A program made the position numbers and the translations under genes. DNA of 39,193 nt from Candidatus Tepidiaquacellales bacterium OLB5 (GTDB taxonomy: Bacteria > Bacteroidota > Ignavibacteria > Tepidaquicellales > OLB5). Location: contig LLZO01000126.1 of the NCBI GenBank assembly GCA_001567545.1, positions 1 to 39,193 of the forward strand, in the 5' to 3' direction. A model generated the notes under the pieces. The model had not been told where the DNA came from. It made no database searches and was given only the letters and a program-made list of their open reading frames with translations. Below, in pieces: positions 1 to 9,551 of this stretch (the stretch's first letter is position 1; each line of letters opens with the position of its first letter).

Positions 1-1
1 A

Positions 2-94
2 AAAAATGGTGGTGGTAAAATAAGATTTATTCAAATCATGGTGTCAGGCAGAAAGTCTTTTGATATTTACCTGGCACCATTATTTACCTAATGT
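2..94 (+). CDS. Possible 3' end of an upstream gene (partial, unidentified)
   Basis: Frame 2 is open from the first base of the window to a TAA at 92-94, about 30 codons. The other two plus-strand frames stop within 21 bases. The reading contains a glycine run followed by hydrophobic residues and a short tail ending APLFT. This could be the C-terminus of a protein that starts outside the window. A run of this length can also occur by chance in AT-rich DNA, and I recognise no family. The same stretch holds an inverted repeat (38-48 with 70-80), which could instead be a terminator-like hairpin. Confidence 0.25.
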
Positions 95-165
95 ATTTAT
101 ACTAATTTTTACATTTAATTTAACATAATCCCCTTTTATTTTGGGCTTTAAATTAAATAAAATTA

Positions 166-2610
166 ATGAATTCAGCCCAAAATCATACCGGTTTATCACG
201 CAATATATACATTGGAATTTTCCTTGTCGCACTTTCAACACTTATGTATGAAATTCTTCTAACAAGGATATTCAGTGTTACGATGGGCTACCATTTTGCA
301 TTCATGGCAGTATCTCTTGCTATGTTCGGTATGACCGTTGGAGCGATCATTGTTTACATTTTCCCCAAAAAATTCCCGCAGGAAAACATCAATCAAATTC
401 TTGCCAAACAGGCATTTTATTTCAGCATTACAACAGTTATTAGTTTCCTAATACACCTTTTTATTCCTTTTATACACGGTATGTCAATTGCCGGAATGGC
501 AATTACAGCATTCACTTATGCAGAAATATCGGTGCCGTTCGTATTCAGCGGAATATGCATATCTCTTCTGCTGACCAGATTCCCCTCTTCCGTTAACCGT
601 TTATATGCTGCAGATCTTATCGGAGCATCACTTGGATGTATTCTTGTTGTACTGGTGCTCAATATTTCAGGCGGACCTACAGGTGTATTCATTACAGCAT
701 TATTTTCAGCTGCAGCTTCATTTTACTTCATCAAAGGAAGTGTACACAGTTCAGGTTTTTCTAAAGCAATAATTATATATACTATTGCACTGTTTGCGTT
801 TTCAGCAGTTCATACAGTACTTGTTCAGAAGCACGAGCCTCTGCTGAGGCTGTATTGGGTGCGCGGCGAATGGGCAGAAAAGCCGCTGTATGAAAAATGG
901 AATTCATTTTCGCGGGTAAGTATAGATGGTGATTCAACAAAATATGAAGTCCCTTTCGGGTGGGGTTTAAGCAATAAATATGACCGTTCGCGGAAGATCC
1001 GACAGCTTATGCTGAATATTGATGCCCATTCAACTACTGTACTTTCACATTTTAACGGAGATACAACAGAGCTTTCGCATCTTAAATATGATGTTTCAAA
1101 TCTGGCGCAGTATTTAAGACCCCGCGGTGATATAATGATTATAGGCAGCGGCGCAGGGCGGGATGTGCTTTCATCGCTGGCTTTTGGGCAGAAAAATATC
1201 CTTGGAATAGAGATCAATAAGGATATGATAAGCGCAATAAATAAGGACTTCGGTGATTTTACAGGTCATTTAGATAAATACCAGAATGTTGAATTTGTAG
1301 GCGATGAAGCCAGAAGCTACATTCAGCGCATGGATACAGCAAGAAAGTTTGATATTATACAGGTTTCAGTTATAGATAACTGGTCAGCCGCTGCCAGCGG
1401 CGCATTTGTGCTTACAGAAAACGCGCTTTATACCACAGAAACCTGGAAGCTGTTTTTAAGCAGGCTTAAGCCAAACGGCATTTTAACAGTAACGCGTTTT
1501 TACCGAGCAAAACCGATTGAGCATTACAGGCTTATGAATATTACCGCTGATGCCTTGCTTGAATCAGGTATAAAAGATATCCGCAGCCATGTTATGCTGA
1601 TAAAATGCCAGCAGCAGGAACGCCTTGAAGACAGAAGTGGAACAGGAACACTGCTGATAAGTAAGTCCCCTTTTTCTGATAACGATATTAAAACCGTTGA
1701 CAGCCTGAACCGCACATTTGAATTCGAAGAAATAATATCCCCTAAAACTGCAGCAGACAGTATTTTTGTAAAGCTTACAAGTGAAAATTCAAGGAATGAG
1801 CTTAATAATAATTTTCCGCTGGATATAACCTCACCTACAGATGATAAGCCTTTTTTCTTTCATTACATGAATTTCAGCGACCTGCCTAACCTGCAGCTGT
1901 GGCGTGAGTGGGATATGGCATTTAATGCCAAAGCAATATTTATCCTGTTAACACTAGCGGGTACTATGAGTGTACTTTCTCTGTTATGTATTGTTATACC
2001 GTTAAAAATAACATCAAAAAAGATAAGCCTAAAAGGTACTTCAGGTTACTTCATTTATTTTATGGCAATAGGCCTGGGTTTTATGCTGATAGAAATATCA
2101 CAGATACAGCGGCTGAATATTTTTTTAGGACATCCCACATTTTCACTGGCAGCAGCTTTGTTCACTATGCTGCTTTCAACAGGTATTGGAAGCTACTTCA
2201 GCGGAGCTGAAAAATTAATTAAAAGATCAGTTAAAATTCGGTTTATTTTGCTGATTGGAATACTTATTTTGTTTGGTTTAATAACCCCGTATATTATTAA
2301 CCTGTTTGAAAGTTCATCAACAGAAATCAGAATTTTGGTTTCAGTAATAATTCTTTTTCCAATGGGATTATTTCTTGGAATGGCATTTCCGATAGGTATG
2401 AAGCTGGCGGGAATAAATTTTCCAGGCATAACACCTTGGCTTTGGGGAATTAACGGAGTAATGAGCGTTCTGGCAACAATACTTTCGATAATAATAGCAA
2501 TGAAATACGGCATATCTGCTTCATATTGGTCAGGGGCTGCCTGTTATATAACAGCGTTTGCTGCTTTTTTAACGTTAGTAAAACTAAATCCTGAACAATT
2601 AAATAAATAA
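166..2610 (+). CDS. Membrane protein with spermidine-synthase-like methyltransferase domain
   Basis: The 814-residue protein has three parts. Residues about 12-215 form several hydrophobic segments. A soluble middle section (about 230-560) contains a Rossmann-type methyltransferase fold, with the SAM/dcSAM-binding glycine motif IGSGAGRDVL near residue 325 and an acidic GIEIN strand end about 20 residues later. A second membrane block (about 585-805) follows. This is the architecture of membrane-fused spermidine-synthase-like proteins common in environmental bacteria. Their substrate is generally unknown, and true polyamine synthesis is not implied. The start is the first ATG of the frame, and there is no clear Shine-Dalgarno. 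The gene stands alone on the plus strand and converges on the ABC operon across a shared hairpin at 2615-2632. Confidence 0.8.
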   Translation: MNSAQNHTGLSRNIYIGIFLVALSTLMYEILLTRIFSVTMGYHFAFMAVSLAMFGMTVGAIIVYIFPKKFPQENINQILAKQAFYFSITTVISFLIHLFIPFIHGMSIAGMAITAFTYAEISVPFVFSGICISLLLTRFPSSVNRLYAADLIGASLGCILVVLVLNISGGPTGVFITALFSAAASFYFIKGSVHSSGFSKAIIIYTIALFAFSAVHTVLVQKHEPLLRLYWVRGEWAEKPLYEKWNSFSRVSIDGDSTKYEVPFGWGLSNKYDRSRKIRQLMLNIDAHSTTVLSHFNGDTTELSHLKYDVSNLAQYLRPRGDIMIIGSGAGRDVLSSLAFGQKNILGIEINKDMISAINKDFGDFTGHLDKYQNVEFVGDEARSYIQRMDTARKFDIIQVSVIDNWSAAASGAFVLTENALYTTETWKLFLSRLKPNGILTVTRFYRAKPIEHYRLMNITADALLESGIKDIRSHVMLIKCQQQERLEDRSGTGTLLISKSPFSDNDIKTVDSLNRTFEFEEIISPKTAADSIFVKLTSENSRNELNNNFPLDITSPTDDKPFFFHYMNFSDLPNLQLWREWDMAFNAKAIFILLTLAGTMSVLSLLCIVIPLKITSKKISLKGTSGYFIYFMAIGLGFMLIEISQIQRLNIFLGHPTFSLAAALFTMLLSTGIGSYFSGAEKLIKRSVKIRFILLIGILILFGLITPYIINLFESSSTEIRILVSVIILFPMGLFLGMAFPIGMKLAGINFPGITPWLWGINGVMSVLATILSIIIAMKYGISASYWSGAACYITAFAAFLTLVKLNPEQLNK

Positions 2611-2640
2611 AAAAGGCTGTCTAATAACAGCCCTTTAAAT
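2611..2640. terminator. Hairpin terminator between convergent genes
   Basis: A 6-bp stem (GGCTGT at 2615-2620, ACAGCC at 2627-2632) has a 6-base loop. Read on the minus strand it is followed by a six-T run, so it is a good intrinsic terminator for the ABC operon ending at 2668. On the plus strand the T tract is weaker, but it can serve the gene ending at 2610. Confidence 0.75.
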
Positions 2641-2667
2641 TTTAAAATTTAGATTACAAATGAAATT

Positions 2668-3597
2668 TTAATTTTGTTTTGGCGGAATGAAGTCAGTTCT
2701 TTTTTTCATTAGCTGCGAAGCTAATGCTCCAAATAACCTGAACAATTGTTTATTACCGGAAATCTGCGTTATATATGAAGGCGCTGCATTAGGGTCGCTT
2801 GATTTTTCTTTATACAAATTAATAACAGTTGGCTGACCTGCAGCATTTACAGTAACAGTAAATGTAGGAACAGGCAAATCTGTAATTACTGAATCTATAA
2901 AATCATCCGTATTAAAATTTGCAAGAAGGTTCAGAAAACCTTCCATTACAGAAAAAGATACAGAATCACCGGAAATATTCCATTTACCTGCGGTATCTTT
3001 TGTTACAGAAAAATCTACATTGTTTGAATCTGTGGATTTGAACGAAACCGAATTTACAGAATAAGGCATTATCGATAAAATAAACTTATTCCTGAAATCT
3101 TTAGCAGACCTTGTAAACAATGAAGCTGTCAGGTTTGATGCCAGAAGTATTCTGTTCTCTTCTGGTTTTTTAATATAAGAATTATCGTTAGCCTGAGATT
3201 TACCAAGAATAAAAGTACCAAGCAAAACACCTTCCTGGTAAGTGCTTACTTTTGCATTATTTACCGAGTCAAGATAACTGCTGAATTTAACCGGGTTTTC
3301 TGAAGCAACACTTTCAAGCTTAAAGTTCTTCAGGTCCCGAAGCAGCAGGTATACATTTGTAGTATCTGCCGGGTATTCAACCGGTTTTGTAAGCTTCCAC
3401 TGGTTATTCACTTTTTCAAGAAGAATAGTTTCAGAGTTCTTTACAATCTCGATCTTATCAATTTTTGATGAATCTGCAACAAACAGTTTTGCATCAATTT
3501 TTTCTGTAGATACTTTTTCGCCTGTTCTGAAAAACAGGAAATATACCGTAATTAACACTGCAAAAACCGCAAGTAATATTTTAATGTTTTTATTCAT
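2668..3597 (-). CDS. DUF4340 domain-containing protein
   Basis: The 309-residue protein starts with one transmembrane segment (residues about 5-24, ending FLFFR). A long extracytoplasmic region follows, with the DUF4340 pattern of paired beta-rich repeats (IDKIEIVKN..W.LTKP, then a second half from about residue 180). This family typically sits downstream of a GldG-like ABC auxiliary protein, as here, where 45 bp separate it from gldG. Its biochemical role is unknown. From context it is probably an accessory subunit of the Gld-type ABC complex on the outer face of the inner membrane. It is the last gene of the gldA-gldF-gldG operon, with a terminator just beyond. Confidence 0.8.
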   Translation of the reverse strand: MNKNIKILLAVFAVLITVYFLFFRTGEKVSTEKIDAKLFVADSSKIDKIEIVKNSETILLEKVNNQWKLTKPVEYPADTTNVYLLLRDLKNFKLESVASENPVKFSSYLDSVNNAKVSTYQEGVLLGTFILGKSQANDNSYIKKPEENRILLASNLTASLFTRSAKDFRNKFILSIMPYSVNSVSFKSTDSNNVDFSVTKDTAGKWNISGDSVSFSVMEGFLNLLANFNTDDFIDSVITDLPVPTFTVTVNAAGQPTVINLYKEKSSDPNAAPSYITQISGNKQLFRLFGALASQLMKKRTDFIPPKQN

Positions 3598-3642
3598 ATA
3601 CTGCTATAATCCTTAACTTAATTTCTTTTAAAAATTGATGAT

Positions 3643-5373
3643 TCAGTCTTTTGATGCTTTTTTCTTCCTCCATCTTAGCATACCGTATAATAATACAAGC
3701 AGAGGAGGTCCAACAAGCATTCCGTATTTAATAATTGATTTTGTGCTGTCCTCCAGTGAATCCAGAGGTTTTGGATTTGCATCCTTTGATCTTATCTGAG
3801 AAAGTCCAGCATCATCGCTCATATAATCAATCATATTTGCAAAAAACAGAAGGCTTTCATCAGGTCCGCGGAAATCATCCTGCGGGAAGTCGCCGTTACC
3901 CATCACAATAATTTTTGTTACCGGACTTTCGGGTTTAACAGATGTTTGCACAGGGGCTGAACCTGCTGCTGTATCGGCCGGTACCGGTTTTCCGTTATAG
4001 AAACTTTTAAATACTCCTTCATAAATTGCTCCTACAACCAGGTCTTTTGTTTTAAACATGCTGTCGGGCAGCATTTGACCTGAAGCCTGTACAATTGCAA
4101 ATTCATTTGCAACACCTGTTTTGGGAGACGTTATTAATAAAGGTGTACCTTTAACTCCCTTAGTTCCGGCAGTATTGATATCTATATCGCTTGTAAATCC
4201 AAGAAATACCTGCCCAATGTTGGCAAATGAAGGAATATCACGGTTTATATTTACAATTTTAGGATAATATGGGAATGGAATCTGTGTATACATCTGAATT
4301 GGTCCCTGCTGTACAGGTACCTGAATAAATGCGCACTCTTTATCTGTAATAATTGTATTATTTACTTTTGCGCCGTAATTTTCTACCAGGTCTTCCAGAC
4401 CGGTTGAAACAACCTGTGCAATCTGGAACTGCTGCTGTGATGAAACATTTACCCTGCTGAGCATAAAAATAACTTTTCCGCCGCCCATAATATACTGGTC
4501 TACGGCAAATTTCAGATTTTCCGGCACTACCGGAGGCGGAGCCTGCTGCTGAGAGAATTGATTTTGCTGAGGTGGTTTAGGTGAAAATACTATCAGTGTT
4601 TTTATATCTGCCGGAATTGGATTATTTTTTGAAGCATCAACATTTGTAACATTATAGAATTTTGAAAGGTACTGGTTTACTTTTCCAATTTTATCAACAC
4701 CGGGTAAACCTTCACCATTTAATACACCTATCTTTTTAAGCTCCGGTAAAGTTAACCTGTTAATTACGCCTGTAAGCTCATATTCCAGATTTTCAGTGTT
4801 CCCGATAAATGGTATTGCTTCCTGTTTACCTCCGAACAAAATTACAAGACCCATATATGCTTTTAATGCTTCTGCCCTGTCATTTTTTACAGTCTGTACC
4901 TGAACAGGCTGAATTCCGTATTTCTGGGCTTCTTTCTCCAGCTCTTCCTGGTCGCTTGGGCTAATAATTTCATATGTGATCTTGCCATCTGAAGCGCTGC
5001 GGTAATCATCAAGCAGTTCCTGGAGGTATCTTCTGTTATTATTATATGGTGCCGGCAGGTTATCAGTAAAATAAGCCTTGATAACCATTTTATCATCAAG
5101 CTTGTTTACAATATTCTTGCTTGCATCAGAAAGAGTATAGATCTTATTCGGAGTAAGATCCCAGCGGAAAAAAATCTGAACAGCAATAACATTTAGAACT
5201 ATAAGAATACCTGCAACAAGAAGGACACTTATTATTCCCTGTCTTCTGCGTGATTCGGTTTTCTTTTTCCGGCTGGCAAGGCGTTCATCCTGTTCCAGCT
5301 CTTCGGAAGATTCTTCTATTACTTCTTCCTCTTCCTTCTTTAAGTCGTCTTTATTTTCTAATTCTTCTGACAT
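3643..5373 (-). CDS. gldG: Gliding-motility-associated ABC auxiliary protein GldG-like
   Basis: The protein has a cytoplasmic acidic/basic N-terminal tail and a transmembrane helix (ISVLLVAGILIVLNVIAV). A large periplasmic domain of the ABC-type auxiliary/GldG family follows (NKIYTLSDASKNIVNKL near its start, then LIVFSPKPP and MGGGKVIFMLS). It ends with a C-terminal transmembrane helix and a KKK tail. I place the start at the ATG 5371-5373 (576 residues). An upstream TTG at 5442 keeps the frame open, but it overlaps the end of gldF and adds an unlikely tail. In Bacteroidota GldF and GldG form the membrane part of an ABC system partnered with GldA. The glutamine/proline-rich stretch near residue 260 is probably a flexible loop. 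Confidence 0.78.
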   Translation of the reverse strand: MSEELENKDDLKKEEEEVIEESSEELEQDERLASRKKKTESRRRQGIISVLLVAGILIVLNVIAVQIFFRWDLTPNKIYTLSDASKNIVNKLDDKMVIKAYFTDNLPAPYNNNRRYLQELLDDYRSASDGKITYEIISPSDQEELEKEAQKYGIQPVQVQTVKNDRAEALKAYMGLVILFGGKQEAIPFIGNTENLEYELTGVINRLTLPELKKIGVLNGEGLPGVDKIGKVNQYLSKFYNVTNVDASKNNPIPADIKTLIVFSPKPPQQNQFSQQQAPPPVVPENLKFAVDQYIMGGGKVIFMLSRVNVSSQQQFQIAQVVSTGLEDLVENYGAKVNNTIITDKECAFIQVPVQQGPIQMYTQIPFPYYPKIVNINRDIPSFANIGQVFLGFTSDIDINTAGTKGVKGTPLLITSPKTGVANEFAIVQASGQMLPDSMFKTKDLVVGAIYEGVFKSFYNGKPVPADTAAGSAPVQTSVKPESPVTKIIVMGNGDFPQDDFRGPDESLLFFANMIDYMSDDAGLSQIRSKDANPKPLDSLEDSTKSIIKYGMLVGPPLLVLLYGMLRWRKKKASKD

Positions 5374-5422
5374 ATCTATATTTTGATACTTAATTTTTAG
5401 ATTATTGGATAAATTACTGCAG

Positions 5423-6146
5423 TTACCATTTTCTGCTTTCAAGCGATACTTTGGTAAGGAACAATGTAAAGAAAATCATAGAGAAATAATAAATTAATAC
5501 CCTTGAATCTATTACTCCCCTGGAAATATTGCTTAAGTGGTAATCAGTTGTCAAATATTCAAAAAATGAAACTACCGAAACTGGGAATACAATAAGTAAT
5601 TTTCCTGAAAGGAAAAAGAACAGACAAATAAGCACACTTACTATAAATGCAATAATCTGGTTTTCGGTAAGTGATGAAATAAACACGCCAACGCCTATAA
5701 AAAAAAGCGCTCATTAAAATATATCCCAGCAGACTGGTAAGAAAAGGCCAGAATGGAATAGGTCCTATCATTTTAATTATAATAAAATATAATATAGTTG
5801 GAGATAACGTAATAACTATCAGGGTTAATGCGGAAAGATATTTTCCAAGTATTAGTTCAAGATCGGTTACCGGTTTTGTAAGCAAAAGTTCTAAGGTACC
5901 CTGTTTCTTTTCTTCCGAAAAGCTGCGCATTGTAATTGCCGGGATAAAAACAACAAAAAGTACCAGCTGTATAAAAAAGCTGCCAAAAAATTCCCGCATA
6001 GAAGCGATATTAATCTGGAAAAAGCTCATAGTAAATAAAAATCCTGAAATAGCCATAAATACTATCATTACAATATATGCTATAGGAGAATTAAAATAGC
6101 TTTTAAGCTCTTTTGAAAATATGGTTTTAATATTCTGTGTATTCAT
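5423..6146 (-). CDS. gldF: ABC transporter permease GldF-like, broken by a +1 frameshift
   Basis: The first 150 or so residues are a typical ABC-2 permease/GldF: an N-terminal KELKSYFNSPIAYI segment, several transmembrane helices, and the FSEEKKQGTLELLLTKPV cytoplasmic motif. After LMSAFF the frame runs off into a basic, unrelated tail. The expected continuation (GVFISSLTENQ and two further helices, ending ESRKW) is in another frame and ends at 5423. The switch falls at a run of eight A (eight T in the sense strand) at 5699-5706. With seven, the two parts join into one 240-residue protein, the usual GldF length. The gene starts 1 bp after the gldA stop. Either the sequence has an indel error, or the gene is a recent pseudogene or expressed by slippage. 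Confidence 0.8.
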
Positions 6147-6147
6147 A

Positions 6148-7083
6148 TTATTTTGTTAACTCCCTGAATATATCTTCTAATGATGATTGTTTTGCCTGCA
6201 TTGAAAGAAGCACAGCTTTATTCTGTGTAACTTTACCTGATATAACTTCTCTAAGATCTGCGCCTTTATCACCATAAATATTGAACACAAATGAATCGCC
6301 TGTATCTTTTACAAACTCAACCTTATTAACATTGCGGATCTCTTTAAGGCTGCCTGATAATGCTGATTTATCGCAGTTGTTCTTTACTTCCAGCGTTACT
6401 ACGCTTTGACCTTTTGACTTATGCTGCAGCTCTTCAGGAGTACCATCAGCAACAATTTTACCTTTGTTGATGATAATCACCCTGTTGCAGGTTGCAGTTA
6501 CTTCAGAAAGAATATGTGTTGAAAGTATAACGGTCTTTTCGCGCCCTAATTTTTTAATCAGGTTCCTTATCTCTATGATCTGGTTAGGGTCAAGACCTGA
6601 GGTAGGTTCATCAAGTATCAGCACATCCGGATTATTTATCATAGCCTGGGCAAGACCAACGCGCTGTTTAAATCCTTTAGAAAGAGTGCCTATATCTTTT
6701 GTACGCACACTTTCTAGTCCGCATACTTTAATCATTTCTTCCCGCCTTTTTTTAATATCTGATGCCGGTACGCCGTCAAGTTTTGCAACAAAATCCAGGT
6801 ATTCAACCGGCGTCATATCGTAGTATAATGGATTAAGCTCAGGCAAATATCCCAGCTTTTTCCTTACATCCAGTGATTTTTCTTCAACATCAAAGCCGTC
6901 AACTTCAACAGTACCGGCTGTTGGCGGAAGGTATGTTGTAATAATTTTCATAGTTGTGGACTTACCGGCACCATTTGGTCCAAGAAATCCCAGAATCTCG
7001 CCTTTTTTGGCTTCAAACGTGATATCATCAACAGCCAGGTAGCTGCCGTAATACTTCGTTAAATTGGTTACTTTTATTGACAT
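6148..7083 (-). CDS. gldA: ABC transporter ATP-binding protein GldA-like
   Basis: This 311-residue ATPase has all the nucleotide-binding motifs: Walker A GPNGAGKST at residues 35-43, signature LSKGFKQR at about 134-141, Walker B VLILDEP at about 154-160, and the switch histidine in STH at 190. A C-terminal domain of about 90 residues follows the ATPase core, as in ABC-2 exporters of the GldA/NatA type. It is the first gene of an operon with the permease (1-bp gap), gldG and the DUF4340 gene. It probably powers the GldFG membrane complex. In Bacteroidota that complex is linked to gliding and surface functions, but a gliding role here is inference only. Confidence 0.85.
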   Translation of the reverse strand: MSIKVTNLTKYYGSYLAVDDITFEAKKGEILGFLGPNGAGKSTTMKIITTYLPPTAGTVEVDGFDVEEKSLDVRKKLGYLPELNPLYYDMTPVEYLDFVAKLDGVPASDIKKRREEMIKVCGLESVRTKDIGTLSKGFKQRVGLAQAMINNPDVLILDEPTSGLDPNQIIEIRNLIKKLGREKTVILSTHILSEVTATCNRVIIINKGKIVADGTPEELQHKSKGQSVVTLEVKNNCDKSALSGSLKEIRNVNKVEFVKDTGDSFVFNIYGDKGADLREVISGKVTQNKAVLLSMQAKQSSLEDIFRELTK

Positions 7084-7144
7084 AATTATAGAATTTGAAC
7101 TTAATTCAATTAAATTAAAAACTAAAGCTATTGCTTAATTTTTG

Positions 7145-7175
7145 GGTTTTTCCCTTAAAAAAGGTGAAAAAAACC
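7145..7175. other. Imperfect hairpin in the gap upstream of gldA
   Basis: GGTTTTTCCCTT (7145-7156) can pair with AAGG..AAAAAAACC (7161-7175), leaving two small bulges. It lies in the 195-bp gap between the T9SS gene ending at 7279 and the gldA start at 7083. It could end transcription of the former or sit in the leader of the latter. The gap must also hold the promoter of the gld operon, but I cannot assign one by eye. Confidence 0.35.
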
Positions 7176-7278
7176 TTATATATCAGACTTGGGTAAACGC
7201 AATTATAGGTATTTTAACCCTATTAAAAAAGGGATAAGTTGGGTATAATTCTGCAAAGAATTGCAAAAAAATATACAA

Positions 7279-9426
7279 TTATTTTATCAAAACCATTTTT
7301 CTTGTCTGCCTGAAATTACCTGATTCTACCCTGTAAAAATAAACACCGCTGGCAAAATTTGTCCCGTCAAACTCGATGCTGTATGTCCCGGGATTCAGAT
7401 TACTGTATTGATAATTTTTAACAGCCCTGCCGGTTATATCGTAAATAGTAAACTTGATATCTCTGTCAAATCCGTTATGTGGAACAGAAAACTTTATCTT
7501 CGTAACCGGATTAAAAGGATTTGGATAGTTTTGGAAAAGCGAGTAATCATTTGGAACTGTATTGCCAACATACTCTATCCCAATTGGATCACCCCCGCCG
7601 TTTGTGGTTTTGATGATTGTACCGTTTGATCCCACTGCATACCCGGTATTTTCATTAATGAAGTATATTCCATGCAGATCAGGTGATTTAGTTCTGATTC
7701 CAAACCAGTTGTTCCCCCCGTTTGTTGTTTTGTAAGAAATACCCTCTGCGCCAGCGTAGCCGACATTTTCATTTAAGAAGTAAACACTGGAAACCACAAA
7801 AGTACCGGGTAAGTATGATGGGTCCCAGGTAATTCCGCCATTGGTAGTTCTTACAATAAAACCTATATTATATAATTTGTTGCCAACAGCAAAACCAAAT
7901 TCTGAATTTACAAAATGAAGGTCAGTAAAATAAAATACTGAATCGAAATTAAAAGTTTGCCAGTTTAACCCGCCGTTTGTAGTTTTCTTAATAATGCCAC
8001 CGCCATCACGACCTGCGCAATATCCGGTAGTATTATTTATGAAATATACATCATTAAGGTATAATGTATTAGGAAATCTTGTTATCAGCCAGTTTATTCC
8101 TCCATTAGTAGTCTTCAAAAAACTATCATATTTCCCGACTGCATACCCCGTATCAGCAGAAGGAATTGAAATACCTATTATACTTTCACCCATTAATGAA
8201 TCAATATACATTACATTCCAGTTTATTCCGCCGTTAGTAGATTTTGCAATTGTTGACCATATTGTACCTGCAAATCCTGTATTTTCGTTTAAAAAATCTA
8301 AACAGTTAATTCCATAGTTAATAGTATTATTTACAGTATACCCTATCCAGTTATATCCTGAATTTGTAGTTTTATATACTTTACCGTTAATAGCAGCAAT
8401 AAAACCTGTGTTAGAATTTACAAAAAATACATCATCCAGATATTCATTAAAACCGCTGCTTATTTCATTCCAATTAGCACCTGAATTACTAGTATATGAA
8501 ATTGAATTCATTCTTACTGAAATCCACGTTTGTGAATCTAAAAATTTTACTTTACTGATATATCCTGAAAATTGATATATTGGATACCAGTTGATACCCA
8601 TATTAGTTGTTTTATATATATTATTATTTGAATATTGACCATATGCAAAACCTGTATTTGTGTTTATAAACTGAATATTATCCGGAGAAATATCGGATAA
8701 TGTATCCCATGATACACCGCCGCTGGTTGTTCTGAAAAATTTTCTGCCATATGCAAATTGGCTGGCAAATCCGGTTTGTTCATTTATAAAATGTAATCCT
8801 TGTATACTGCCTAGAATATTGACATTCATTACAAACCAGTTATTACCATTATCTGTTGATTTGTAGAATTTTGATTTCCTCTGGATATTTTCACCTGAAG
8901 CATAAATTGTATTATTTATACAAGAAATATTAAAAATACAAACAGAATCCGGAAAGACATAACACAAATCCCAGTTATTTCCTGTGTTTAAAGTTCTATA
9001 TATACGTGATTTTTTTTGTTCAGATCTAGTCAGTGCATACCCTGTATATGTATTAATAAATTTTATATTATAGACAGGATCTGCATACCCCAGAAAAATA
9101 CCTTCTATACTGTTGCCGCCATTATAAGTTTTGTAGATAATTCCATTATCGGTACCTATGAACCCTGTAGTTTGATTTACAAAATAAAATGATTGAAAAT
9201 TTTCAGTTAAATTACTTTCAACTAAGTAATAACTGATTCCATTATTTGTAGATTTCAATAATGTTCCGTTAGAGCCAATCAAATAACCTGTATTATTTTC
9301 AGTAAATGTTATTCCTGAAAGATAATTCCCCTGCGGCAGCGGGTTAAGCCAAAACCAGCCCTGCTGGGCATAGATATTCAGTACGGTGATGGATAAAATG
9401 AGAAAGGTGTAAACTGTTTTTTTCAT
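7279..9426 (-). CDS. Secreted YCF48-like double beta-propeller protein with T9SS sorting domain
   Basis: A signal peptide (MKKTVYTFLILSITVLNIYA) is followed by about 14 repeats. Each ends in a motif like KTTNGGxNW and is preceded by an F-x-N-x-x-T-G-Y/F strand, the YCF48/Hcf136-type propeller signature. Fourteen such motifs suggest two seven-bladed propellers. The last 80 or so residues are a T9SS type A sorting domain (NYPNPFNPVTKIKFSVP, then ASGVYFYRVESG and KKMVLIK). The protein should cross the outer membrane by T9SS and be released or surface-anchored. The start is the ATG 9424-9426. An open extension to 9459 would put 11 residues before the signal peptide. Its ligand is unknown. Confidence 0.85.
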   Translation of the reverse strand: MKKTVYTFLILSITVLNIYAQQGWFWLNPLPQGNYLSGITFTENNTGYLIGSNGTLLKSTNNGISYYLVESNLTENFQSFYFVNQTTGFIGTDNGIIYKTYNGGNSIEGIFLGYADPVYNIKFINTYTGYALTRSEQKKSRIYRTLNTGNNWDLCYVFPDSVCIFNISCINNTIYASGENIQRKSKFYKSTDNGNNWFVMNVNILGSIQGLHFINEQTGFASQFAYGRKFFRTTSGGVSWDTLSDISPDNIQFINTNTGFAYGQYSNNNIYKTTNMGINWYPIYQFSGYISKVKFLDSQTWISVRMNSISYTSNSGANWNEISSGFNEYLDDVFFVNSNTGFIAAINGKVYKTTNSGYNWIGYTVNNTINYGINCLDFLNENTGFAGTIWSTIAKSTNGGINWNVMYIDSLMGESIIGISIPSADTGYAVGKYDSFLKTTNGGINWLITRFPNTLYLNDVYFINNTTGYCAGRDGGGIIKKTTNGGLNWQTFNFDSVFYFTDLHFVNSEFGFAVGNKLYNIGFIVRTTNGGITWDPSYLPGTFVVSSVYFLNENVGYAGAEGISYKTTNGGNNWFGIRTKSPDLHGIYFINENTGYAVGSNGTIIKTTNGGGDPIGIEYVGNTVPNDYSLFQNYPNPFNPVTKIKFSVPHNGFDRDIKFTIYDITGRAVKNYQYSNLNPGTYSIEFDGTNFASGVYFYRVESGNFRQTRKMVLIK

Positions 9427-9551
9427 ACCAAGGACAGTAAATTTGTTAAAACATAACAAATAAATGGGCTGTTTTCAATACATAAATTAAAAATTATTAA
9501 TTCCTGTTAATTAACTGTATTTAAACGGAATAACTCATTATTTTTAAAAAA

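Noticed and set aside
825-1217. Minus-strand open frame of 130 codons inside the first gene
   Set aside because: It lies fully opposite a well-supported methyltransferase domain and shows no family features. It is a shadow frame.
5374-5442. Upstream TTG start for gldG
   Set aside because: It overlaps the end of gldF and adds 23 residues with no similarity to the family. The ATG at 5371-5373 begins the typical acidic tail.
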